From the NCBI GenBank assembly GCA_905214625.1, contig CAJMMQ010000006.1, positions 40,029 to 104,028 on the forward strand: a DNA stretch of 64,000 bases. Direction: 5' to 3'. Positions 44,801-53,060 of the stretch are shown one piece after another (the first letter of the stretch is position 1; the number at the start of each line of letters is the position of its first letter). Made by a program: the position numbers and the translations under genes. This DNA is from an uncultured bacterium. Its GTDB lineage: Bacteria > Bacteroidota > Bacteroidia > Bacteroidales > Bacteroidaceae. Under the pieces are notes generated by a model. It searched no databases and was not told where the DNA came from. It saw only the letters and a program-made list of their open reading frames with translations.

Positions 44801-45183
44801 AAGAGAAAAGCAGGCGCTATGCGCAATTAAAAATTAAGAATTAAGAATTAAAATGCAGAGTGGTGATAGGAATCCACAAGACTGATTAAGTGAAGAACGA
44901 AGAGGGAAGAGCAGGCGCAGAGCGCAATTAAGAATTAAAAATTAAAATGCAGAGTGGCTGATAAGAATCCACAAGACTATTGAGGTCATCCCGCACTCGA
45001 TGCGGGATCTAGAGATTAAGAGCGACGGGAGACTCATTAAGTGAAGAACAGGCGCTGCGCGCAATTAAAAATTAAGAATTAAAAATTAAGGATTCAAATG
45101 CGTAGCGGTTGACAAGAAGCAACAAGGCTATTGACTTTAACTCCTTTAACTACTCTAACTCCTTTAACTCCTAAAAAATAAAA
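44801..45183 (+). repeat. Composite repeat cluster between gmk and nadD
   Basis: Several tandem-like copies of AATTAAAAATTAAGAATT blocks, ATGCAGAGTGG and GTGAAGAAC blocks, a hairpin ATCCCGCA-N5-TGCGGGAT (44988-45008), one arm of a 105-bp perfect inverted repeat (45041-45145), and a 9-bp CTTTAACTC array ending at 45175, 8 bp before the nadD start. Confidence 0.82.
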
Positions 45184-45768
45184 ATGATTTCCACCGGCAT
45201 CTTCGGGGGCTCTTTCAACCCCATACACAACGGACACGTAGAGTTGGCGCGCCAGCTCTTGGCGAGTGCAGGGCTCGATGAGATATGGTTTGTGGTGTCG
45301 CCGCAGAACCCTTTTAAGCGCGCTGCCGACCTGCTTGACGACGACCTGCGCCTCAAGATGGTAGAGCTTGCGCTCGAAGAAGAGCCGCGTATGCACGCTT
45401 CCGACTACGAGTTCCGCATGCCCCGTCCGTCGTATATGTGGCACACCCTTCAGTCGATGAGCCGCGACTATCCCGACCGCCGGTTCGTCCTGCTCATCGG
45501 TGCCGACAACTGGGAGCGTTTCAGTGAGTGGTATGCCTGGCGCGACATCCTCAGCCACTATCGCATAGTGATATATCCCCGCGGCGGTTCTGCCGTAGAT
45601 GCCGCGTCGCTGCCCGAAGGAGTCAGCCTCGTAGACACCCGCCTGATAGACATCAGCAGCACGCAGGTAAGGCAGCTCATTGCCGCCGGCCGTCCCGTCA
45701 GCGGCCTTGTGCCCGACAGCGTGGCCCGCTATATCAGCGACAACGGTCTGTATGCAAAGGATGTCTGA
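45184..45768 (+). CDS. nadD: Nicotinate-nucleotide adenylyltransferase
   Basis: Adenylates nicotinate mononucleotide in NAD synthesis. The 194-residue protein has the nucleotidyltransferase motif GGSFNPIHNGH (8-18) and the C-terminal ISSTQVRQLI motif. It lies between the arms of a 105-bp perfect inverted repeat. No promoter is visible in the repeat-rich upstream DNA, so transcription from gmk or from within the repeat is possible. Confidence 0.95.
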   Translation: MISTGIFGGSFNPIHNGHVELARQLLASAGLDEIWFVVSPQNPFKRAADLLDDDLRLKMVELALEEEPRMHASDYEFRMPRPSYMWHTLQSMSRDYPDRRFVLLIGADNWERFSEWYAWRDILSHYRIVIYPRGGSAVDAASLPEGVSLVDTRLIDISSTQVRQLIAAGRPVSGLVPDSVARYISDNGLYAKDV

Positions 45769-46235
45769 ACAAGATACAGCTTATTGTAGATTTTTATAAT
45801 GCTTATTACATTACCTTTCCGGTATAGCAAAAATGTTAAAACGTTATGTCGGAATGGTAAAAAGTCAGGACAAAATTTTTTCTCAATCTGGAAAATCAAC
45901 GTATAACGTATGTTAAAGACAACGGCATCGAATCTCCGTTTCTTTAATATACGTTTACTTTTATGCCCGTTTATAACCTCAAAATCACCCGTTTTTCGTT
46001 CACAAATGCCTGCTTTTAATGTCATTAATGTATGCCTTTGTGATGCTAAACCTATCGTTTACGGGTGAAAAGTGGCCGAGTAATATTTTTTAACCATTGC
46101 CTTTTTGCTTCGTAATCTTAGTAAAAGCCGATATATCAACACTTTATCGAAAATGTCGATTTTGTGCAATTTTTCGCACCAAACCGCGGTTTCGTGATGA
46201 GCATGGCAATTCTGGAGAGGTTAAAAGTTTATTTT
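45769..46235. other. AT-rich gene-free DNA downstream of nadD
   Basis: No convincing gene. A minus-strand frame (45729-46025) overlaps nadD and has no supporting feature. A GTGAAAAGTGGCC block (46066-46078) repeats a core seen at 34707 and 34728, and CTTTTTGC follows about 22-35 bp later. Confidence 0.45.
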
Positions 46236-46440
46236 AGTAGTTAAAGGAGTTAGAGGAGTTAAAGTCAAATGCCTTTCTCTTTAGAAGTTAAAGTAGTTAA
46301 AGGAGTTATCGCCAACAAGTTGGCTAGGAGTTAAAGTCAATAGCCTTGTTGCTTCTTGTCAACCGCTACGCATTTGAATCCTTAATTTTTAATTCTTAAT
46401 TTTTAATTGCGCGCAGCGCCTGTTCTTCACTCTTCGTTCT
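46236..46440 (-). repeat. Reverse-oriented composite repeat
   Basis: Two reverse 9-bp arrays (about 46236-46265 and 46281-46309), then the inverted copy of the 44084-44160 block and the second arm (46326-46430) of the 105-bp perfect inverted repeat. Confidence 0.85.
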
Positions 46441-46520
46441 TCACTCTTCACTTAATTAGACTAATCTGCCGGAATTAAGTATAAGGATTTTGAGTTTCGG
46501 ATCAAAGTTCTTTCAATAAA

Positions 46521-46551
46521 TTGATATTGTTTAGTAATTTTATTATATTTG
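46521..46551 (+). promoter_or_regulatory. Promoter upstream of the ATPase remnant
   Basis: TTG (46521-46523), about 20 nt, TATATTTG (46544-46551) followed by GCA. Confidence 0.6.
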
Positions 46552-46572
46552 CACTGCGTAAAATGTAAACCG

Positions 46573-46677
46573 ATGTATAAAAGAGCTGAAGAGCAAATAA
46601 TTAAGAACAGACTTGAAGAGCAAAGAAAGTTTATTCCCGTACCTCCCGTGTCGCTAGATATATACCAACAAGACTAA
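46573..46677 (+). pseudogene. N-terminal remnant of an AAA-type ATPase
   Basis: A 34-codon frame starting MYKRAEEQIIKNRLEEQRKF, close to the usual N-terminus of DUF4143-type ATPases, which then run into a Walker A loop. Here the frame instead turns into an unrelated IPVPPVSLDIYQQD end and stops. A good promoter precedes it. It looks like the stump of a deleted gene; a functional micropeptide is less likely. Confidence 0.5.
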
Positions 46678-46829
46678 TATGCTGTTGTTTAGACATTTTA
46701 TAGTAAAAATGCATCTGACTTTAACTTGACGTCATTTCGGAATTATTAAAATTAAGAAATAAATTAGATGTATACCATTTCGTCGCTTTTGTTGCTGTTT
46801 TATTTTACCGAAGTTAAACCATAATGCTT

Positions 46830-48281
46830 TTATGAGTTTATGGCCTTTTTGAGTATGGTGTTGTAGCCCATCAGATACGCGTAAAGGGCGGAAGGAATAA
46901 ATGTCAGACTAACCTTGTCCAATTCTTTGCGCCCGAATTTGGTTCTTGACGATACGATGGCTTCATTAAGTCCATTGCTGACCATAAAAGAAAGAAGCGA
47001 TGACAACCCTCCTGGCATTTCATAATAACGGTCTGACCATTTCATTTCAACGGCCCATACAGGCTTTTGACTCATTATGTCGAGTCCTACCATGTCTACC
47101 TCTCCGTCATTACGCCCAATTTTCCAATTTGCATAATATATGTCTTCCTCTCTTTGTATGCGCTGTGAAAATATAGCCGTTTCTACCATGTTTCCCAATG
47201 CGGCGTCCCCTTCATTGAGCGGAGAGAATAATGCACACCTGATTGAAGGATTTGTAAGATATATTTTAAATCTTGTTATTCTTTGTAGTCTTTTGGCATT
47301 ATTGTCTATTCTGTGGATGACTTTAATGAGAAACGCACTTTCAAGATAGCTGATATATTTTTTTATTAGTTCTTTTCTTATTCCGGAGTTTGCTGATAGG
47401 TCTTCATACGTAAATTCGCATCCGGATCTGTAGGCTATGTGTATGAACAGACGATAGAGTTCCTGTGTGTCACTTATTCCATAAAGTCCAGGCAAGTCTT
47501 TTACCATTACTTTGTCTACAATGTCACGACGCATGTATAGCCCCGGATTTCGTTGTATCTCATCAGAAAACACAACTTCAGGATATCCTCCGAAGTTTAT
47601 GTATTTTATAAAGAGTCGGTTTAGTTCGTTTATATCCACAGTGTCGAATGCGTTTATGTTTATCCCTTTCCATTCAATGCTACGCCTTATTATAAGGTTA
47701 TCAAGTCCGAGAAGGTGTATATATTCGTTGAACGTTAATGGCGGCAGTTTGAAATCATGAAAACGCCCGGCGCCACTTTCGTCACTTTTCATCTTAAGGG
47801 CCGCAGTTGCTGAGCCTGACACAATGAATTTAGATTTTCGATATGTGTCAATCAATGATTTTAGGTGCATTTCCCAGTTTTTCAGATATTGAACTTCATC
47901 ATAGAAAATGTAGAGATTTTCTGCAGCTGGGTCCAGTTGCAATATGCTGCAAGCCGTTTTCAGAAGTGCTTCGAGAGACATTCCCATGTAGATAGGGGTA
48001 TCTATTGACAGATATAAAATGTGCTGCGGATTTATTCCGTCGGCAATAAGTCTGTCAATGGTGTGGTATATCATGATAGTCTTTCCTACGCGGCGTGGTC
48101 CCATAAGAATAACGCCTCTCCTTACAGACGTTTCTTTCACCATGTCATAAAAAATGTCAAGATAAAGACGTCTGTTCATGCTGTTGATATCTTCAGGTAT
48201 TTTTCCTGTGCTCCACCATGGATTGTCGATGCGCATCCGTTCCGCAATTTCTGTTATGAGTTCCTTATTGTCTGTTTTCAT
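46830..48281 (-). CDS. AAA ATPase with DUF4143/nuclease-like C-terminus
   Basis: A 483-residue protein: Walker A GPRRVGKT (61-68), Walker B LYIFYDEV (about 123-130), sensor-like KFIVSGSA, then a C-terminal part with EVDMVGLDIM and VEMKWSDR, matching the D...ExK pattern of PD-(D/E)xK nuclease folds typical of this family. The start at 48281 is supported by a canonical promoter just upstream, which overlaps the alternative ATG at 48305. It is more AT-rich than its neighbours and lies next to a remnant of a related gene. Role unknown; members have been loosely linked to mobile or toxin-like loci. Confidence 0.9.
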   Translation of the reverse strand: MKTDNKELITEIAERMRIDNPWWSTGKIPEDINSMNRRLYLDIFYDMVKETSVRRGVILMGPRRVGKTIMIYHTIDRLIADGINPQHILYLSIDTPIYMGMSLEALLKTACSILQLDPAAENLYIFYDEVQYLKNWEMHLKSLIDTYRKSKFIVSGSATAALKMKSDESGAGRFHDFKLPPLTFNEYIHLLGLDNLIIRRSIEWKGININAFDTVDINELNRLFIKYINFGGYPEVVFSDEIQRNPGLYMRRDIVDKVMVKDLPGLYGISDTQELYRLFIHIAYRSGCEFTYEDLSANSGIRKELIKKYISYLESAFLIKVIHRIDNNAKRLQRITRFKIYLTNPSIRCALFSPLNEGDAALGNMVETAIFSQRIQREEDIYYANWKIGRNDGEVDMVGLDIMSQKPVWAVEMKWSDRYYEMPGGLSSLLSFMVSNGLNEAIVSSRTKFGRKELDKVSLTFIPSALYAYLMGYNTILKKAINS

Positions 48282-48302
48282 AAATTTACTGTGTTTTGAT
48301 GG

Positions 48303-48333
48303 CAAATATACAAAATAAACATTTCAATGCAAA
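48303..48333 (-). promoter_or_regulatory. Promoter of the DUF4143-type ATPase
   Basis: Minus-strand TTTG (48330-48333), exactly 19 nt, TATATTTG (48303-48310): a full consensus match, 22 bp before the chosen ATG. Confidence 0.82.
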
Positions 48334-48524
48334 ATAAAAAGTAAAAATAAACAACATCCATACTTCTTATTCTGACAAAAAAGTAAAAATAAGCAGTTTG
48401 CATCAGTCTTATTTTTACATTTTTGTTTAAATAAGATGTTTTGCCGCGTATTTTGTTGCTTATTTGTACTAACAACATTAGCTTTGTTGATATATACTGT
48501 TGTTATTAAGCCATAAAGCATTTG

Positions 48525-48563
48525 GCTTTAACTACTTTAACTACTCTAACTTCTTTAACTACT
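48525..48563 (+). repeat. 9-bp-period CTTTAACTAC-type array
   Basis: About four units (CTTTAACTA, CTTTAACTA, CTCTAACTT, CTTTAACTA) ending 14 bp before the -33 box of the FAH gene. Confidence 0.7.
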
Positions 48564-48576
48564 TAATAAATATCCT

Positions 48577-48607
48577 TTTGCCGTTTCGTCAGAAAATCTT
48601 ATCTTTG
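48577..48607 (+). promoter_or_regulatory. Promoter of the FAH-porU operon
   Basis: TTTG (48577-48580), exactly 19 nt, TATCTTTG (48600-48607) followed by CA: a full consensus match. Confidence 0.85.
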
Positions 48608-48615
48608 CAACAGAC

Positions 48616-48664
48616 AACACGGCATGGGTATGAATAGTTGTTCATAAGATGCAGATGCCGTGTT
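48616..48664 (+). promoter_or_regulatory. Structured leader hairpin
   Basis: AACACGGCAT (48616-48625) pairs perfectly with ATGCCGTGTT (48655-48664); an inner hairpin pairs TATGAA (48629-48634) with TTCATA (48641-48646). It starts at about +2 of the transcript and could stabilise the mRNA or control the operon. Confidence 0.6.
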
Positions 48665-48695
48665 ATTAGGATAAAGTATAAACAAGTATCAGATT

Positions 48696-49313
48696 ATGAA
48701 GATTTTTGCCGTAGGAATGAACTATATCCAGCACAATAAAGAGCTGGATGGAACGTTATATAAACCGGAAGAGCCTGTGATATTTACAAAGGCCGACTCA
48801 GCTCTGCTAAAAGACAGCAAGCCGTTTTTCCTGCCCGACGAGCTCGGACGCATCGACTATGAGACAGAGCTGGTGGTGCGCATCTGCCGCCTGGGCAAGA
48901 GCATACCGCAGCGTTTCGCCCACAGATACTACGACGCCGTAACCGTGGGCATCGACTTCACCGCCCGCGACCTGCAGAACAAGCTGCGCGCCGAAGGCAA
49001 GCCGTGGGATCTGTGCAAGGGCTTCGACGGCTCGGCTGCAATAGGCGAATGGGTGAGCATAGAGAAGTTTCGCGACATACAGGCAATACATTTCCGCCTC
49101 GACATCAACGGCAACACCGTTCAGGAAGGCTGTTCGAGCGACATGCTCTTCAAGGTAGACGAGATTATAGCCTACATAAGTCAATGGTTCACGCTGAAGA
49201 CCGGCGACATCCTTTATACGGGCACTCCGGCCGGAGTGGGCCCCGTTCACATTGATGACCACCTTACGGGCTGGCTTGAAGACCGCAAGGTATTGGAGTT
49301 TAACGTTAAATGA
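48696..49313 (+). CDS. Fumarylacetoacetate hydrolase family protein
   Basis: A 205-residue FAH-fold hydrolase. The metal ligands Glu56 and Glu58 (DYETEL) and Asp87 (GIDFTARD) are present, as is the GTPAGVGPV loop. Related short proteins act as acylpyruvate hydrolases or oxaloacetate decarboxylases; the substrate here is unknown. The stop overlaps the porU ATG (ATGA), a conserved pairing that is probably transcriptional rather than functional. Confidence 0.92.
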   Translation: MKIFAVGMNYIQHNKELDGTLYKPEEPVIFTKADSALLKDSKPFFLPDELGRIDYETELVVRICRLGKSIPQRFAHRYYDAVTVGIDFTARDLQNKLRAEGKPWDLCKGFDGSAAIGEWVSIEKFRDIQAIHFRLDINGNTVQEGCSSDMLFKVDEIIAYISQWFTLKTGDILYTGTPAGVGPVHIDDHLTGWLEDRKVLEFNVK

Positions 49314-52300
49314 CAAAGATAAAAATATTACTGTCGGTTATAGCGCTGCTCTGCTGCTGCAACATTATGGGCAGCAGTGTGCAGAAGTTTTTTAACCTCA
49401 CTGCCGACGAGGTTAAGATAGACAGCGTGCTGCCGCACTTTGCCTGCTCGCTGCCGCTCGGCGGCGCATGGGCCGACTCTGTATATACGGTAAAGATTGA
49501 ATATCCCGAATTTTACGACATGAGCAGCGGCGACGTAGAGCGCTGCGTGAAGATTGCCGGCGACAACACGCCCGAAATGCCGGAGCTGGAGGTCAACGTG
49601 GTTACAGAGCGCAAGCGCGGACGCATCGAGGTGTCGTTTGTGCCTTTGGTAAAGCGCGGGGGTAAGTGGCAGAAGCTGGTAAGCTTTATGATAGACGTTG
49701 AGGCTAAGCCGAAAAGCACGCCTCTGAAGGCCGCTTCGAGAGCCGAAGCCGTAAGTCCTGCCGGCCGCTATGCCGCCAAGTCGGTGCTGGCCGAAGGCCG
49801 CTGGGCAAAGATACGCGTACCGTCTACCGGCATATATCAGATAACCGACGCGCTGATACGCCGCGCCGGATTCAGCGACATGAGCCGCGTAAAGGTGTAT
49901 GGCTACGGCGGCGCGCTGCAGAACGAAAAGCTCGAGGCCGACGACCTGATAAAGTATGACGACCTGAAGGAGGTGCCCACATGCTATGTTGACGGCTGCA
50001 GGCTGTTCCGTGCGCAGGGCCCGGTGTCGTGGAGCAGCAACACAACAACCACGCGCACCCGCAATCCTTACTCCGACTACGGATACTACTTTCTGACCGA
50101 GAGCGACGGCGACCCGCTGACCGTTGACAGCACTGCCTTTGTAGACTCGTTCTACCCCTCTGCCGACGACTATCACTTCCTGCACGAGATAGACAACTAT
50201 GCATGGTATCAGGGCGGACGCAACCTTTATGAGAACACGCCGATAAGCGCAGGAACGTCGAAGACATATATCCTGGAGAACTCTTCGCCATGTCAGGGCA
50301 TACGTAAGGTCTATGCCAGCGTCACCGCAGGACAGGCCACCACGGTGCAGATAAAGATTAACGGGTCAGACACGCGCACGTTCAGCATGACATTCGGCGA
50401 ATATGACCACGGCAAGTCGGTCAACATGACCTACAGCAACGCCTACGCGTCGCCGTCGGACACGGTTACGATAACCACCGTATCGGGCGGTCCGGCAAGG
50501 CTCGACTATATCAGCGTAACGCAGGACGAGCCGCGCCCGTGCCCCACGTTGAGCGGACGTGAGTTCAGCGTGCCCGAATATGTGTATAACATAACCAACC
50601 AGAACCATCATGCCGACGAGGCTGCCGACATGATTATCATAGTGCCCACCTCTGCCGCTCTTACGGCTCAGGCGCAGCGCATAAAGGAACTGCACGAGGA
50701 GAAAGACGGCATGAGAGTGCGCATAGTGCCGGCCGACGAACTGTATAACGAATTTTCGAGCGGTACGCCCGACGCCAACGCATACCGCCGCTATCTGAAG
50801 ATGCTCTACGACCGTGCCGAGACAGAGGCCGACATGCCGTCGCACCTGCTGCTGTTTGGCGACTGCGTGTGGGACAACCGCATGAACACGCAAGAGTGTT
50901 CGAGTCTCAGTCAGGACGATTTCCTGCTGTGTCATGAGAGCGAAAACTCATTCAGCGCCACCGACTGCTACGTTGACGACGGATTCTTCTGCCTGTTAGA
51001 CGACGGCGAGGGCGGCAATCCGAAGACCGACAAGCTCGACATGGCTGTGGGGCGCTTCCCCGTGCGCACCGCAGAAGAAGCAAAGATAATGGTTGACAAG
51101 ACCATAAGCTACGCCGAAAACAAAAATGCCGGCAGCTGGCAGAACGTGATGATGTTTATGGGCGACGACGGCAACAACAACCAGCACATGAGCGATGCCG
51201 ACGAAATGGCAAAGGTGGTTGAGGGCATCAATCCCGCCATTCAGGTAAAGCGCGTCATGTGGGACGCATACACCTGCGTAACGACGTCTACCGGAAACAC
51301 ATATCCCGACGTGACCAAGATAATAAAGCAGCAGCAAAGCGCCGGCGCGCTGATAATGAACTACAGCGGACACGGACGTGCCGACCAAATATCGCATGAG
51401 CGTGTGCTTACGCTGACCGACTTTGCAGACTTCAGCAACGTCAACCTGCCGCTGTGGATAACGGCGTCGTGCGACATCATGCCCTTCGACTCGCAGCAGC
51501 AGAACATCGGCGAGACGGCGGTGCTGAACAGCAAAGGCGGTGCGGTGGCATTCTACGGAACAACGAGAACGGTATGGGTAGACCGCAACAGGGCTATCAA
51601 CCGTGCCTACCTTAAAGCCCTGCTCACTCCGCAGAACGGCTCCTATGTCACTATAGGCGAGGCGCAGCGCCTGGCCAAGAACGACCTTATAGAGTCGGGC
51701 GCCGACAAGACGGAGAACAAGCTGCAATATTCGCTGCTGGGCGACCCCGCCCTGAAGCTCAACCTGCCGCAGATGAGAGTGGTGGTAGACAGCATAAACG
51801 ACGTGTCCCTGGCTTCAGCCGAGGCTCTGCCGCAACTCAAAGCCGGCTCTGTGGCCACAGTGAAAGGACACATAGAGGGAGCATCGGGCAGCATTGACGA
51901 GGCCTTCAGAGGCGTGGCCACACTGACCGTGAGAGACGCAGAGAAGCTCGTTGTGTGCAAGCTTAACAACACGTCGAACGAGGGAGCAAGCACTCCGTTT
52001 GAATATTACGACCGCTCAAATACCCTGTTCAACGGCACCGACAGCGTGAGGGCAGGCAAGTTCAGCATGTCGTTTGCCGTGGGCAAGGACATCGACTACA
52101 GCGACGAGAGCGGACTGATAAACGTGTTTGCAATAAACGGCGACACGGGCGATGCCGTAAACGGCTACAGCGAAGACTTCATCGTGGGCGGAACAGGCTC
52201 GCTCGACAACGACGGCATAGGCCCGTCTGTCTACTGCTATCTTAACTCTCCGACCTTTGTCAACGGCGGCAACGTAAATCCAACGCCTTATTTCGTGGCC

Positions 52301-52873
52301 GAGATAACCGACAAAGACGGAATAAACACCACTGGCAGCGGCATAGGCCACGACCTTATGCTGACCATAGACGGCGATGCCGACAAGACATACGTGCTGA
52401 ACGACAACTTCAGCTACGACTTCGGCAGCTACACCAGCGGCTCGACATACTACAGCATACCGGAGCTTGAGCCGGGCATGCACACGCTCAGGTTTAAGGC
52501 ATGGGACATAATGAACAACCTGACCACCACCGAACTTACGTTCAACGTGGTCAGCGGTCTGCGCCCCGGTCTGATAGACATCAATTGCACGGCCAACCCC
52601 GCCAGAACGTCGACAACGTTTATCATCAACCACGACCGCGCCGGAAGCAACCTTGACGTGGAGATTGAGGTGTTCGACATGAGCGGCCGTCCTCTGTGGA
52701 AACACAAGGAGAGCGGCGTGTCGGCAAACAACAATTATACCGTAGACTGGGACCTGACAGGCAGCAACGGCGGCAAGCTGCAGACGGGCGTTTATATCTA
52801 TCGCGTGAAGATTGGCGGCAGCGGCAGCGACATGGTGTCGAAGGCAAAGAAGCTGATTATCATATCGCGCTGA
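49310..52873 (+). CDS. porU: Type IX secretion sortase PorU
   Basis: A C25 (gingipain-like) peptidase that removes T9SS C-terminal domains and attaches cargo to anionic lipopolysaccharide at the outer membrane. The 1187-residue protein has a signal peptide (1-~21), the catalytic His688 (NYSGHGR) and Cys721 (TASCDI), and a C-terminal FlgD-like Ig domain of T9SS type (TANPARTSTTFIIN to the end). It overlaps the FAH gene by 4 bp and precedes porV, its partner. The T9SS cargo genes begin 2.3 kb after it. Confidence 0.95.
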   Translation: MTKIKILLSVIALLCCCNIMGSSVQKFFNLTADEVKIDSVLPHFACSLPLGGAWADSVYTVKIEYPEFYDMSSGDVERCVKIAGDNTPEMPELEVNVVTERKRGRIEVSFVPLVKRGGKWQKLVSFMIDVEAKPKSTPLKAASRAEAVSPAGRYAAKSVLAEGRWAKIRVPSTGIYQITDALIRRAGFSDMSRVKVYGYGGALQNEKLEADDLIKYDDLKEVPTCYVDGCRLFRAQGPVSWSSNTTTTRTRNPYSDYGYYFLTESDGDPLTVDSTAFVDSFYPSADDYHFLHEIDNYAWYQGGRNLYENTPISAGTSKTYILENSSPCQGIRKVYASVTAGQATTVQIKINGSDTRTFSMTFGEYDHGKSVNMTYSNAYASPSDTVTITTVSGGPARLDYISVTQDEPRPCPTLSGREFSVPEYVYNITNQNHHADEAADMIIIVPTSAALTAQAQRIKELHEEKDGMRVRIVPADELYNEFSSGTPDANAYRRYLKMLYDRAETEADMPSHLLLFGDCVWDNRMNTQECSSLSQDDFLLCHESENSFSATDCYVDDGFFCLLDDGEGGNPKTDKLDMAVGRFPVRTAEEAKIMVDKTISYAENKNAGSWQNVMMFMGDDGNNNQHMSDADEMAKVVEGINPAIQVKRVMWDAYTCVTTSTGNTYPDVTKIIKQQQSAGALIMNYSGHGRADQISHERVLTLTDFADFSNVNLPLWITASCDIMPFDSQQQNIGETAVLNSKGGAVAFYGTTRTVWVDRNRAINRAYLKALLTPQNGSYVTIGEAQRLAKNDLIESGADKTENKLQYSLLGDPALKLNLPQMRVVVDSINDVSLASAEALPQLKAGSVATVKGHIEGASGSIDEAFRGVATLTVRDAEKLVVCKLNNTSNEGASTPFEYYDRSNTLFNGTDSVRAGKFSMSFAVGKDIDYSDESGLINVFAINGDTGDAVNGYSEDFIVGGTGSLDNDGIGPSVYCYLNSPTFVNGGNVNPTPYFVAEITDKDGINTTGSGIGHDLMLTIDGDADKTYVLNDNFSYDFGSYTSGSTYYSIPELEPGMHTLRFKAWDIMNNLTTTELTFNVVSGLRPGLIDINCTANPARTSTTFIINHDRAGSNLDVEIEVFDMSGRPLWKHKESGVSANNNYTVDWDLTGSNGGKLQTGVYIYRVKIGGSGSDMVSKAKKLIIISR

Positions 52874-53060
52874 CACGGCAGCCGCACCGGCACTGTGCCC
52901 TCCCGGACACAGCATGGCGGCGCTAAATGTGGCATTAATGACCGCACTACACAATAAAATGAGAGAAAAGCGGTTATTATATCAAGGCGCATGTCGCTTA
53001 TGCGCATGACAAAAGATTTTTAGTTGCATAACATTACAAAAAAAGAAATAAAGACAAAGA

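Noticed and set aside
44988..45008. ATCCCGCA hairpin as a terminator of gmk
   Set aside because: No T run follows on either strand and it is embedded in dispersed repeats, so it reads better as part of the repeat.
45729..46025. 98-codon minus-strand frame downstream of nadD
   Set aside because: Overlaps the nadD 3' end, no promoter, signal or domain; left as intergenic.
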